Shown piece after piece: positions 1-6,729 of a stretch of 13,385 nt of DNA. A program made the position numbers and the translations under genes. The first letter of the stretch is position 1, and every line of letters starts with the position of its first letter. Origin of the DNA: Holophagaceae bacterium UBA1801. GTDB taxonomy: Bacteria; Acidobacteriota; Holophagae; Holophagales; Holophagaceae. The notes under the pieces were generated by a model. That model saw only the letters and a program-made list of their open reading frames with translations, searched no databases and was not told the origin of the DNA. The DNA is taken from contig DCFP01000110.1 of NCBI GenBank assembly GCA_002319925.1, forward strand, positions 1-13,385, in the 5' to 3' direction.

Positions 1-782
1 GCGGCGTCGGAGGAATCAAAGCCGCCGTCGGATAGGCACATGCCCTTGAAACCCTTCTGCCGGGCCTGCTTGAACAGTTCCGCCGGACGCTCGAACTCGC
101 CGCCGAAGAAGATGCTCTCCGCTTTGGCCGCAAGGATGTGGTTCAGGATCGCGTCGAAGTTGCTCTTTTCTTCGGTACCTTCGAATCCCACCACGTTGAT
201 GCCCTGCGTTTGCGCTTCCCGTTTGAAGAATTCAGCGTTTCCTTTGCCGCTTTCACTGTTGTTGTGGACCACGTAGACGCTCTTGATGGCGAGGCTGTTG
301 GTGAATTGGGCGCATACCGCGCACTGCACGTCATCGCGGCCGCAAAGGCGGTTCACTTCCTCGTAGCCGCGATCCGTGACCTGGGGGCTGGAACTGGCGG
401 GCGTGAGATGACATAGCTTGGCGGCATGGTAGGCCTCGGAAGCCGCGAGTTCGGCTTCGGAATTGAGATGGCCCACCACCCCCAGGATGATCGGGTCCGA
501 GATGAGGGTCTTGGCGTTGGCCACCGCATTATCTTGCTTGCCCTGGTCATCGAACGGGATCAGTTTGACCTTGAAGCCCATTTGGACAAGCGGACCAGAC
601 AACTGCTCGACGGCGAGCTTGGTCCCGTTCTGGATGTCCGCACCGACGATGGCCGAGTCGCCAGTCAGCGGGCACTGGGTGGCGATCTTGATGGTCTTGC
701 CCGGCTTATCGCAGCCGGGTGCCGACAGCATCGCTGCGGCCACGAAAAGGAGTGCGAAGAAGGGAGGTTGGTAAGATCGCAT
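1..782 (-). CDS. Branched-chain amino-acid type ABC transporter substrate-binding lipoprotein (5' part, cut by window edge)
   Basis: Reading leftward from ATG at 780-782, the frame stays open to base 1, giving 260 residues without a stop; the C-terminal part lies outside the window. The N-terminus is a signal peptide (MRSYQPPFF, then the hydrophobic run ALLFVAAAMLSAPG) ending at Cys24, so the protein is probably lipid-anchored, although Pro at -2 makes the lipobox atypical. The mature part reads as a type I periplasmic-binding fold of the LivJ/LivK (Peripla_BP_6) class: KIATQCPLTGDSAIVGADI, then NGTKLAVEQL, FDDQGKQDNAVANAK, GVVGHLNSEA and LTPASSSPQVTDRG. It should capture a small ligand, classically a branched-chain amino acid or an amide, for an ABC importer. 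No permease or ATPase genes are visible; they may lie to the left. An AGGAG site (791-795, complement) sits 8 bases before the start. Family confident, ligand unknown. Confidence 0.9.
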   Translation of the reverse strand, partial: MRSYQPPFFALLFVAAAMLSAPGCDKPGKTIKIATQCPLTGDSAIVGADIQNGTKLAVEQLSGPLVQMGFKVKLIPFDDQGKQDNAVANAKTLISDPIILGVVGHLNSEAELAASEAYHAAKLCHLTPASSSPQVTDRGYEEVNRLCGRDDVQCAVCAQFTNSLAIKSVYVVHNNSESGKGNAEFFKREAQTQGINVVGFEGTEEKSNFDAILNHILAAKAESIFFGGEFERPAELFKQARQKGFKGMCLSDGGFDSSDA

Positions 783-1087
783 AGGTCTGCCTCCTGATCC
801 AATCAGGTTGGAAAGGGCGAGCCTGTTGGAGCTGCTGCGAATTTATCGGCACGGGGCGACCAATTCTTCTGATCTTGCTTAATTCCTGTGAGGATCCTCC
901 GGTAAAGCCAGGGATGGGAGTTCAGGCTGGTCGTTGGGGAGGCCTGTCGATACTGTTCAGCCTTCGGCAAGAAAGAGGAAATCCCGCAGCCCCACGAAGC
1001 TACCAGGCATCGGCTTTTCGGCTTCTCCTGGCGACCCTGGTGTTTTGGCGTTTCCAGATTTCTGATTGCGAATCCGTTTCAAAACCA

Positions 1088-1162
1088 GGGTCAAAACCAA
1101 TCCCCCGGACAGCCTTGGGCGGTCCCGGGGGATTGGCTTGTGAACGAGGGTTTCTTTGACCC
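1088..1162. terminator. Nested hairpin with CCCCCGG/CCGGGGG core
   Basis: The inner arms CCAATCCCCCGGAC (1097-1110) and GTCCCGGGGGATTGG (1122-1136) pair over about 14 bp with one bulged base. Outer arms GGGTCAAA (1088-1095) and TTTGACCC (1155-1162) could close a larger structure. The core resembles the terminator at 13177-13207. No gene end lies close by on either strand, so it may be an orphan terminator or a structured RNA element. There is no clear T-tract. Confidence 0.45.
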
Positions 1163-1311
1163 CGTTGGGGGAGTAAGCCTGGACCGATAGACCCGGCCCT
1201 TCTCCCCCAGGGGTTGAAGTCCATGGGGAAGGGTAAGTTCGATCCCGTGGTGATTCGTCGTGATGATGACGAGGACGCAAATCACAGCCCGCCAAGTTCA
1301 CCCATGCAGCA

Positions 1312-1350
1312 CCAAGGGCACCTGAGAGAAGCTTCTCCTGGTGCCCTTGG
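1312..1350. terminator. Hairpin downstream of the SPFH-like gene
   Basis: Arms CCAAGGGCACC (1312-1322) and GGTGCCCTTGG (1340-1350) form a perfect 11-bp stem, and the loop contains a second perfect palindrome, GAGAAGCTTCTC (1326-1337). It lies about 30 bases beyond the stop codon at 1382-1384 of the minus-strand operon and is the likely transcription end, although neither strand has a proper T-run after the stem. Confidence 0.55.
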
Positions 1351-1381
1351 GCTTCTGGGTGGTCACTCTTTTCCGTTTCGA

Positions 1382-1822
1382 TCAGTGATGCGATGCCATC
1401 CGCTGTCCGCAGCAGATGCCGGAGGCCGGCAGGCAGGTTCGCAGGGATTCCGTCAGGCAGGCTCTCAGGGGTTCCGATGAGGGTTCAAGTTCTTCGAAGC
1501 CTTCCCAGGCTTGGATTGCTGGCTCGTCTTCTGTAGCTTCCACTTCGGATGGTCTGAGGATGCCCACCAGCGAGCCATCCACGTAGAGGGCACTGCGATC
1601 GAAGGGGAGCATCATGGACCGGGCGTCCGGCGGTGCGAGCGGGCGCAACCAGGAAGTGGCAAAGGGCAGCTGGCGGACTTCCACCTTGGCCGGGCCCGGG
1701 GGGAGGTCATGGAACCCAGGCGGATAGAACTGCTCCGGCACGCCATTGCGGATGACGAGGGCGGAATGGCCTTGAGGGACGAATACGGGATCTTGGACAA
1801 CTGAGTCTTCAGGTGAACGCAT
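1382..1822 (-). CDS. Small SPFH/Band 7-like protein of unknown function
   Basis: 146 residues from ATG at 1820-1822. An in-frame TTG at 1832-1834 is also possible, but the ATG has a GGAG site 7 bases upstream and is preferred. The N-terminal half (DPVFVPQGHSALVIRNG, then FYPPGFHDLPPG) looks like the first strands of an SPFH/Band 7 domain, in which an 'exposed' signal is followed by a PG turn. The rest of a full SPFH domain is missing. The C-terminus is Cys- and Glu-rich and contains two versions of an 8-residue unit (EPLRACLT / ESLRTCLP) encoded by a 24-base tandem repeat. It lies 29 bases after the DUF2917 gene on the same strand and is probably co-transcribed with it. The SPFH link is by eye and moderate; no catalytic function can be inferred. 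Confidence 0.65.
   Translation of the reverse strand: MRSPEDSVVQDPVFVPQGHSALVIRNGVPEQFYPPGFHDLPPGPAKVEVRQLPFATSWLRPLAPPDARSMMLPFDRSALYVDGSLVGILRPSEVEATEDEPAIQAWEGFEELEPSSEPLRACLTESLRTCLPASGICCGQRMASHH
1430..1476. repeat. Two-copy 24-base tandem repeat inside the SPFH-like gene
   Basis: Units 1430-1452 and 1454-1476 match at 20 of 23 positions with a 24-base period, so the reading frame is kept and eight residues are duplicated near the C-terminus of the minus-strand protein. Confidence 0.85.
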
Positions 1823-1851
1823 GGAAATCTCCAATGAAAAGGGCAGGTTGG

Positions 1852-2148
1852 TTACGATGCGACGGCGAGATCCAGACCGTCGAGGCTCTGGGAGATCCGG
1901 TAGCAGCCGGGGCCGCTGATGAGGGTCTTGCCGGTGGGAATCTCCAGTTGTTCCCCGGCCTGGATGACGTGGTCTTCGGTGTCACCCTCGAAGGTCACCC
2001 ACAGATGCCCCATGATGCAGTGGATGAATTCTCCCTGCAGATCGGTGACAGCCTTGACGGAACCTTTGATGAGGCAGGAATAACGGGGAACGAAGGGTGT
2101 GGGCTCCTGCATCCCAGGGGTTATGAACGGGAATGTGCGGTGGCTCAT
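1852..2148 (-). CDS. DUF2917 domain protein
   Basis: 98 residues, starting at ATG 2146-2148 behind an excellent AGGAGG site (complement of 2154-2159) and ending with TAA at 1852-1854. The central part, GEFIHCIMGHLWVTFEGD, EDHVIQAGEQLEIPTGKT and LISGPG, matches the small beta-rich DUF2917 family (G-x-[VL]-W-[LV]-T, then D-H-[VL]-x-x-[AG]-G-E). It reads as a compact cupin-like fold with no obvious catalytic residues. The gene is divergent from the MocR-type regulator at 2249, and the 100 bases between them must hold both promoters, so it is a natural candidate target of that regulator. From memory, DUF2917 genes do occur beside GntR/aminotransferase regulators in other bacteria. The biochemical role is unknown. 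Confidence 0.8.
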   Translation of the reverse strand: MSHRTFPFITPGMQEPTPFVPRYSCLIKGSVKAVTDLQGEFIHCIMGHLWVTFEGDTEDHVIQAGEQLEIPTGKTLISGPGCYRISQSLDGLDLAVAS

Positions 2149-2190
2149 GTGCTCCTCCTTACGGCGGAAACCTTGGTTCGGTTTCAGTCA

Positions 2191-2237
2191 CCAGTATGTA
2201 GTCGTAAAGTTGACAAAAAAGGTCCAGTTTTTAGAAA
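2191..2237 (+). promoter_or_regulatory. Putative promoter and operator of the MocR-type gene
   Basis: TTGACA (2210-2215) and TAGAAA (2232-2237), separated by 16 bases, form a plausible -35/-10 pair just upstream of the ATG at 2249. CCAGT occurs twice in direct orientation (2191-2195 and 2224-2228), 33 bases apart or about three helical turns, which would suit a dimeric MocR regulator. No strong ribosome-binding site is visible before 2249, so the transcript may have a very short leader. Read by eye only. Confidence 0.35.
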
Positions 2238-2248
2238 TCGGTTAGACC

Positions 2249-3691
2249 ATGTCCCCTTGGATTTTTCCTATTGCCCTTGAACCGGAGACGAGCGATCCGG
2301 TCTATCTGCAGATCACCCGGGCCATCAGCGCCGATATCCGCCGGGGCCGACTCGGGCCTGGTGCCTCTCTTCCTGGTTCCCGGACTCTGGCACGCACCCT
2401 GGGCGTCCACCGAAATACGGTGTTGGCGGCCTTCCGGGAACTCCAGGCGGAAGGTTGGATCGAATCGGGGCGAAACACGACGAAGGTGGCCGAGGTACTG
2501 CCTCAGCCACCGCTCGAGATCCAAGGTGTCGTTCCCAATACCCTCGGCTTTGCGCTGGAAACCCCGCCCGGGCCCTCACTGTCCTGTCCAATCACGAAGC
2601 CTGGAGGCCTGGTCTTCGGGACGGGCCTCCTTGATTTGCGCCTGGTTCCAACGGAAGATCTGGCCCGTGCCTATGCCCGTGCCTTGCGCAGCCGGCCGCT
2701 TCTGGGCTACGGAGAACCGAAAGGCGACCTGCGGCTGAGAAAGGCTCTCGCCACGCTGCTTTCCGGAGTGCGCGGCCTCGCCGTGCAACCGGAACAATTG
2801 ATGATCGTGGGCGGCAGCCAGATGGGCCTGGATCTGGTGACGCGCACACTGCTGCGGCCCGGAGACCGCGTGGCGGTGGAGGATCCCGGGTACGCGCCCG
2901 CCTGGGTGACCCTTCGCCTGGCAGGTGTTGACTTGGTGCCGATTCCCGTGGACCGGGACGGCCTGCGTGTGGATGTGCTCCAGGAGCGGATTTCCGAAGG
3001 TCCCATCCGGGCCCTCTACTGCACCCCGCAGCACCAGTTCCCCACGACAGTCACGATGGAAACGTGTCGGCGTGCCGCCCTGCTGGATTTGGCGCGAAGG
3101 CACCGGATGGCGGTGCTGGAGGACGATTACGATTTCGAATTCCCCTTCGATGGCAGCCCGGCGCTGCCGCTCGCCAGCGCAGATCAGGCCGGAGTCGTGG
3201 TCTACATGGGCTCCCTTTCCAAGGTCGTAGCTCCGGGCCTGCGCCTGGGCTTCGTATCCGGACCCCAGGCCTTCGTGGATGCCTTGGCCCTGCGCCGCTA
3301 TGCCGCGGACCGGCAGGGGGATCAGGTGCTGGAACGGGCAGTCGCTGAGCTTCTCGAAGATGGCCTTCTGCAGCGGCACATCCGCAAGATGTTCCGGATC
3401 TACCAGTCCCGGCGGGAAGCCCTGGCGGAGGCCATCCGACAAGAATTGGATGGAGCAGTGCATTTCGAACGCCCTTCGGGTGGCATGAGCCTCTGGCTGG
3501 AAGTTGATAGTTCTCTTGATGTGGAAGCCTGGGCTGCGAGAGCCCGGCAGAAAGGCGTGGTCTTCCATCCCGGCAGTCATTTCGATTTCAAGGGGCGATC
3601 CCTGCCGAACCTGCGCCTGGGCTTTTCCTCACTGAACGAAGAGGAACTCCAGGAAGCGGTGCGGCGCATGAAGCAATGCCTGCACAGATGA
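2249..3691 (+). CDS. MocR/PdxR-like transcriptional regulator (GntR winged helix fused to aminotransferase class I fold)
   Basis: 480 residues, normal for the family. An N-terminal GntR-type winged helix-turn-helix spans about residues 15-75 (DPVYLQITRAISADIRRG, LPGSRTLARTLGVHRNTVL). A PLP-binding aminotransferase-like domain follows from about 115: GYGEPKGDLRLRKALA (153-168), VGGSQMGLDL (187-196), TPQHQFPT (259-266), EDDYDFEF with the Asp that holds the pyridine nitrogen (291-298), SLSK with Schiff-base Lys325, and NLRLGF with the carboxylate-binding Arg456. All key PLP residues are present. Such proteins sense PLP or an amino-acid adduct and regulate a neighbouring gene. Here the divergent DUF2917/SPFH-like operon is the obvious candidate, and no PLP-synthesis gene is nearby, so I do not assign pdxR. 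A YgeY-like fragment begins about 45 bases past its stop. Confidence 0.92.
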   Translation: MSPWIFPIALEPETSDPVYLQITRAISADIRRGRLGPGASLPGSRTLARTLGVHRNTVLAAFRELQAEGWIESGRNTTKVAEVLPQPPLEIQGVVPNTLGFALETPPGPSLSCPITKPGGLVFGTGLLDLRLVPTEDLARAYARALRSRPLLGYGEPKGDLRLRKALATLLSGVRGLAVQPEQLMIVGGSQMGLDLVTRTLLRPGDRVAVEDPGYAPAWVTLRLAGVDLVPIPVDRDGLRVDVLQERISEGPIRALYCTPQHQFPTTVTMETCRRAALLDLARRHRMAVLEDDYDFEFPFDGSPALPLASADQAGVVVYMGSLSKVVAPGLRLGFVSGPQAFVDALALRRYAADRQGDQVLERAVAELLEDGLLQRHIRKMFRIYQSRREALAEAIRQELDGAVHFERPSGGMSLWLEVDSSLDVEAWAARARQKGVVFHPGSHFDFKGRSLPNLRLGFSSLNEEELQEAVRRMKQCLHR

Positions 3692-3735
3692 CGGATGTTT
3701 GCCCGATGTGCAGCAATGAGGCACTTCGCGGGTGA

Positions 3736-3815
3736 AGGATGGCGACGCCGTTGGTGCTGAAGGTCCACTTGTCGGTCAGCGGCCGTCCTACGCGCTTGGA
3801 GCGGGCAATCATATC
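3736..3815 (-). pseudogene. Fragment D of a YgeY-like peptidase gene (internal part)
   Basis: Read on the minus strand, this gives DMIARSKRVGRPLTDKWTF continuing STNGVAI, the segment that precedes the C-terminal GRYGIPCVGFGPG part in YgeY-family M20 hydrolases (E. coli YgeY has DKWTFSTNGVSI at the same place, from memory). Bases 3745-3772 are identical, 28 of 28, to 10970-10997 in remnant B. There is no start, the frame degenerates toward 3736, and the C-terminal tail seen in the other copies is absent. It fills the gap between the ends of the MocR-type and exporter genes. Confidence 0.75.
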
Positions 3816-3828
3816 CTTGGGTGATGTT

Positions 3829-4443
3829 TCAGTCCCGAAGCGCTATGGCTGCAGCTGCACCCCCCATGCACACTGCAGCGCTGCGATTCATGAATCGCAG
3901 GCCCCGTCTCGAGCGGAAAATGTTTCGTGTCCGTGCAGCCGTCAGCACGAACGTGAATTGAACCAGGCTTAATATCAGCCCGGTGACCATCAGCAGCACG
4001 GCCGCATCAATCAAGCGGATGCTTCGAATCTCGATAAGCGTCGGCATTAGGGAAATGTAGAAGAACATCGATTTCGGGTTGCCCATCGTGATCAGGAAAC
4101 CGGAGATGAAAACATGCTGGATGGGCGGTTCCGCTCCGGGGCCGGTCTCTGAAGGCTGGACAGGGGCAATCCAGAATTGCACGGCGAGCCACACAAGATA
4201 GGCGATGCCAGCCCACTTGATGGCGATCAACACCCAGCTCACCGTCTCGGCCAAGATAGCCAGGCCCGCCAGCACCAAGGAGAGGTAGACTAGGTCGCCG
4301 AGCACCATGCCGAGCATCATCCAGGTTGCCCGCCGGAAGCCACGCTGGATGGCCTGCGCGACGAGCGCGAATACCTGCGGCCCAGGGATCGCTGCGGCTA
4401 TCGCCAAAGCGCTTGAGTACGCCACGAGTCCAGCAATGGTCAT
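3829..4443 (-). CDS. LysE/RhtB family amino-acid exporter (ArgO/LysE-like)
   Basis: 204 residues from ATG 4441-4443, the usual length for the family; longer in-frame starts upstream add a stretch unlike the family, and a GAGGAG site lies 7 bases before this ATG. The protein is almost entirely hydrophobic, with about six membrane segments: the first contains AIAAAIPGPQVFALV with the family PGP motif (20-22); the others lie near 41-64, 68-93, 110-133, 145-169 and 186-202. NPKS (122-125) matches the conserved NPK of RhtB/LysE proteins. It should export a basic or other amino acid across the inner membrane. It is divergent from an ArgP/LysG-type activator at 4516, the classic lysE-lysG (argO-argP) pairing, which favours arginine or lysine as substrate. 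Substrate is inferred from context only. Confidence 0.9.
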   Translation of the reverse strand: MTIAGLVAYSSALAIAAAIPGPQVFALVAQAIQRGFRRATWMMLGMVLGDLVYLSLVLAGLAILAETVSWVLIAIKWAGIAYLVWLAVQFWIAPVQPSETGPGAEPPIQHVFISGFLITMGNPKSMFFYISLMPTLIEIRSIRLIDAAVLLMVTGLILSLVQFTFVLTAARTRNIFRSRRGLRFMNRSAAVCMGGAAAAIALRD

Positions 4444-4471
4444 GCAAACTCCTCTCGCATATGGACAGACT

Positions 4472-4507
4472 AGGAGATCCCGCTTGGCTGTGATAATTGA
4501 ATCTCCT
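4472..4507. promoter_or_regulatory. Inverted repeat in the exporter/ArgP-like intergenic region
   Basis: AGGAGAT (4472-4478) and ATCTCCT (4501-4507) form a perfect 7-bp inverted repeat in the 72-base divergent promoter region. It is a candidate LysR-type operator controlling both the exporter and the regulator. The 22-base spacing is long for a simple T-N11-A LysR box, so this is tentative. Confidence 0.4.
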
Positions 4508-4515
4508 GATAACGG

Positions 4516-5433
4516 ATGAGTGCTACAAATAACGCCATGATGGACTATCGATTGGTCGAATCCTTCGTGGCAGTTCTGGAGGAACGGGGATTCGCTCACG
4601 CAGCAAAGAAGCTGTGCATTACGCAGTCCGCCGTTTCACTGCGGATCCATCAACTCGAGGAAGCGGCTGGCTGCGCACTGGTCATTCGCGATACGCCTCC
4701 ACGTCCAACGCCCGCTGGAGAGCGTTTGCTCATGCACTATCGCCAGGTGCTGGAGCTGGAGTCTGAGGCCAACAAGGATATTGGTATGCCTGTGCATGAG
4801 GGATTCCGGCACCTCCCGATCGCGGTGAGTGCCGACTGTCTGCACGTGTGGCTTCTTGAGGCCATCGGACCATTTCTGAAGGAAGCCTCTATTGCGTTGG
4901 AGTTGTTCATCGGTGATCAGGACAACAACCTGAGCTATCTGAAGAGTGGCAAGGTTGTAGGGTGCGTCAGTTCGCAGCGGCTCGATATTCAAGGCTTCAA
5001 ATCCACTCGGATCGGTCCAGTCCGTTATCTGCTGGTCTGTTCGCCGGATTTCCATGCGAAGTGGTTCGCGAAGGGTTTCAACCGGACAAGTGCGGCAAAA
5101 GCGCCTGTGATCCACTACGACCGGGAGGACCTGCTTCAAAAACGCGCGCTTCAGAAGGTCTTCGGCAAGCCAGCCTTTGAACCGCCAGCCCTCTACATCC
5201 CGTCTGCGGAGAAATTCAACGAGGCTGTCCTTGAGGGACTTGGATATGGTTGCATTCCAGATCTCCAAGCCTTGCCCTTGATCCGCAAGGGCAACCTGGT
5301 GGAGATCAGCGAGGCGGCACGGTTGAATACGGCAGTCTATTGGTACTGCTGGAATAGGCCCTCGCGGTTGCTGGAGACTTTCTCGAGCATTCTGATTGCG
5401 AACGGCCGGAGGATTCTGGCGACACCGAAGTGA
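4516..5433 (+). CDS. LysR-type regulator of the ArgP/LysG group
   Basis: 305 residues. An N-terminal winged helix-turn-helix (about 10-68) contains RGFAHAAKKLCITQSAVS, LRIHQLEEAAGCALVIRDT and PPRPTPAGERLL, closely resembling E. coli ArgP (RGFERAAQKLCITQSAVS, PPRPTEQGQKLL; from memory). The effector-binding part also aligns: AVSADCLHVWLL, GKVVGCVSSQ, YLLVCSPDF, KAPVIHYDREDLLQ and the YWYCWNRPS region (ArgP YWHRFAPES). It should activate the divergent exporter gene in response to an intracellular amino acid such as lysine or arginine. No strong ribosome-binding site precedes 4516; the ATGs at 4537 and 4540 would give MMDYRLVES or MDYRLVES and fit ArgP length better, so the start is uncertain by 7-8 codons. 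Confidence 0.9.
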   Translation: MSATNNAMMDYRLVESFVAVLEERGFAHAAKKLCITQSAVSLRIHQLEEAAGCALVIRDTPPRPTPAGERLLMHYRQVLELESEANKDIGMPVHEGFRHLPIAVSADCLHVWLLEAIGPFLKEASIALELFIGDQDNNLSYLKSGKVVGCVSSQRLDIQGFKSTRIGPVRYLLVCSPDFHAKWFAKGFNRTSAAKAPVIHYDREDLLQKRALQKVFGKPAFEPPALYIPSAEKFNEAVLEGLGYGCIPDLQALPLIRKGNLVEISEAARLNTAVYWYCWNRPSRLLETFSSILIANGRRILATPK

Positions 5434-5492
5434 TCGGGCGACATGTAAACGAGCTGGATTGGGGATCACGAAAAGCGGACCGTTATCAAGAG

Positions 5493-5532
5493 AACAATCG
5501 GGAACCCTATAGCAACCAGGTTCCCGATTGTT
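5493..5532. terminator. Perfect 14-bp hairpin between argP-like gene and remnant A
   Basis: AACAATCGGGAACC (5493-5506) and GGTTCCCGATTGTT (5519-5532) pair perfectly around a 12-base loop. It lies 60 bases after the argP-like stop and 36 bases before the stop codon of the antisense YgeY-like remnant, so it could terminate both strands. On the minus strand it is followed by a T-rich stretch. Confidence 0.7.
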
Positions 5533-5567
5533 GCTGCGAAGCGATGATCCGGGTAGCGGAAGTCGGC

Positions 5568-5778
5568 CTACTTGATCTCGTTCCCCGTGAGTTCCTGCCG
5601 GAACTGGGCATCAACCACCTTGTTCTCGGGCTTGTAGAGCGCGGGAACGGCGGTGTAGAGGGCGGCGCAGTTCACGAGGTCCTGCTGGCAGAGGTCCTGC
5701 TATCAGGTCACTTCATTGGGGGCGTGGGACTCGGCGCCGGGGCCGAAGCCCACGCAGGGGATGCCGTAGCGGCCTTGG
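5568..5778 (-). pseudogene. Remnant A: decayed 3' end of a YgeY-like peptidase gene
   Basis: On the minus strand the sequence encodes GRYGIPCVGFGPGAESHAPN, then EVT followed directly by stops TGA TAG, then QDLVNCAALYTAVPALYKPE and QFRQELTGNEIK with stop TAG at 5568-5570. It is nearly the same C-terminus as the intact copy at 13228. Damage is clear: an 11-base segment GAGGTCCTGCT is duplicated (5676-5686 and 5691-5701), which brings in the two stops, and several bases are lost around AESHAP compared with AESQAHAP. No start exists; the frame runs upstream into the DUF2087 remnant. Family evidence is the match to the YgeY C-terminus (E. coli GRHGIPVIGFGPG, HAPNEKTWK; from memory). Confidence 0.85.
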
Positions 5779-5789
5779 AAACCGCTTGT

Positions 5790-6106
5790 TCGCGCATTGG
5801 CGCCGATTGATATGCGGGCCTCCTGCTTGATCCAATGGACGCTCCCGTCCCGGTCCAAGATCCATATTCAATGCGATGTCGACGCAGGGTCACGAAGTCG
5901 TGCCATGTCGCCTCGAGAACCAGGTTGATCGCCCACTCCGTGCAGCGCCGACCTGGTTCGAAACGCTTGGCCAGCTGCATCAGGATCACGAGCTTGCACT
6001 TCTCCTTGGATGGGAAATCCTGGATGGACCTTGCGGGACTCTCCGGAAAGAAATTGGAAGTGATGGTGTCGAATTCCTGCTGGGTGATGGCGTAGCGCTC
6101 GTCCAT
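5790..6106 (-). pseudogene. DUF2087-domain gene with a frameshift
   Basis: From ATG 6104-6106 the minus strand reads MDERYAITQQEFDTITSNFF, then FPSKEKCKLVILMQLAKRFE and LRRHRIEYG, the layout of DUF2087 proteins (a small domain with fP.KeKkklviL..lakrFep, tE.eiN.vL and LRReLIeyg). After Gly82, near 5860, the frame gives nonsense, but the next frame gives LDRDGSVHWIKQEARIS, exactly how the domain should finish. A single-base deletion (GGATCTTGG where GGATTCTTGG is expected) therefore broke the gene. The restored frame then runs straight into YgeY-like remnant A. No good ribosome-binding site precedes 6106. DUF2087 proteins are small, sometimes linked to DNA-binding proteins; function unknown. 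Confidence 0.65.
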
Positions 6107-6423
6107 CGTGCTGCCCGGGCGATGGCTGTCCACCCGGGTTTCACTCCCCCTCGGGGCCAATTCCAGGAGGCTCATCAAAGCAAGGAAGACACGGGAGACT
6201 GCTGGCGGGTCCCTTGGCAGGACAGGAGGACAAAGAAATTGCGCGTGATATGGGCATCGCAGCTTCAACCTTGCGGAACCATCGTTGTCAGCTGCGGGAA
6301 CGGGAACAAAAGGTCAATGCCCCTGCCCAATGAGGCGTTCCGGAAAATGGACTGATCTGCTTTTAACCAAGGGGTCAAAGAAATTACGGCATCTAAAGGT
6401 CTTCTTTGTTGAGGAGACACGAA
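6107..6423. other. Intergenic region upstream of the DUF2087 remnant and the barrel-protein gene
   Basis: About 317 bases between divergent genes. I see no coding signal with family resemblance on either strand and no strong hairpin. The right end (about 6340-6423) must hold the promoter and leader of the gene at 6424, but I cannot pick a convincing -35/-10 pair. Confidence 0.4.
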
Positions 6424-6729
6424 ATGGCCTACGGCGTTATTCATTTCTTTCCGGGCGGCACAAAGGAGCAGTACGAAGCCTCCATCGCGGCGGTGCACCC
6501 AGCCAAAGGCAGCTTACCTGCGGGTCAGCTCTTCCATGCCGGTGGCCCCTCGGCAGGAGGCTGGACCATCGTGGCCGTCCACGAGTCCAAGGAGAGCTGG
6601 GAGCGATTCCGCACCGATATCCTGATGCCACGAATGCAGCAGGGCATCAAAGGTGGCTTCCCCACGCCACCTCAAGAGACCCCTTTCGAGGTGCACAATT
6701 TGGTGGGGATTCAGCATTCCACGGTGTGA
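6424..6729 (+). CDS. Small dimeric alpha-beta-barrel (ABM-like) protein
   Basis: 101 residues from ATG 6424, chosen over a start 15 bases upstream because TTGAGGAG sits about 8 bases before it. The pattern MAYGVIHFFPGGTKEQYEAS, FHAGGPSAGGWTIVAVHES, KESWERFRTDILMPRM is that of one ferredoxin-like half of a dimeric alpha-beta barrel: a strand, a helix with E-Q-Y, a GGW-x-[IV]-V strand, then a helix with W-x-x-F. Uncharacterised proteins with the same xFHxAGPxxGGW pattern are common in bacteria and are often annotated as antibiotic-biosynthesis-monooxygenase-like; no cofactor is needed in that superfamily. Its substrate cannot be told. It is a lone gene, convergent with the AICAR transformylase gene. 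Confidence 0.75.
   Translation: MAYGVIHFFPGGTKEQYEASIAAVHPAKGSLPAGQLFHAGGPSAGGWTIVAVHESKESWERFRTDILMPRMQQGIKGGFPTPPQETPFEVHNLVGIQHSTV

Larger units (their letters stand above)
783..1381. other. Non-coding stretch between two minus-strand genes, rich in hairpins
   Basis: About 600 bases without a convincing gene. Several open frames exist, but none has a good ribosome-binding site, a family-like protein or consistent codon use. The stretch holds the promoter and leader of the lipoprotein gene on its left side, where a small palindrome CCTGAT-CCA-ATCAGG overlaps the leader, and two strong hairpins listed separately. I recognised no tRNA, riboswitch or small RNA here. Confidence 0.5.

Noticed and set aside
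957..1301. Minus-strand open frame of 114 codons in the left non-coding stretch
   Set aside because: No ribosome-binding site, biased Pro/Gly/Arg-rich composition, and it runs through the large hairpin; it looks like chance.
2576..3580. Long open frame (334 codons) antisense to the MocR-type gene
   Set aside because: It is the shadow of a GC-rich real gene; the protein has no recognisable motif and no start signal.
4636..5469. Open frame of 277 codons antisense to the argP-like gene
   Set aside because: Shadow of a gene whose plus-strand protein aligns with ArgP throughout.
1151..6382. 13-base match between TTTCTTTGACCCC (1151-1163) and its complement at 6370-6382
   Set aside because: A match of this length is expected about once by chance in a window of this size, and nothing else in the flanks agrees.
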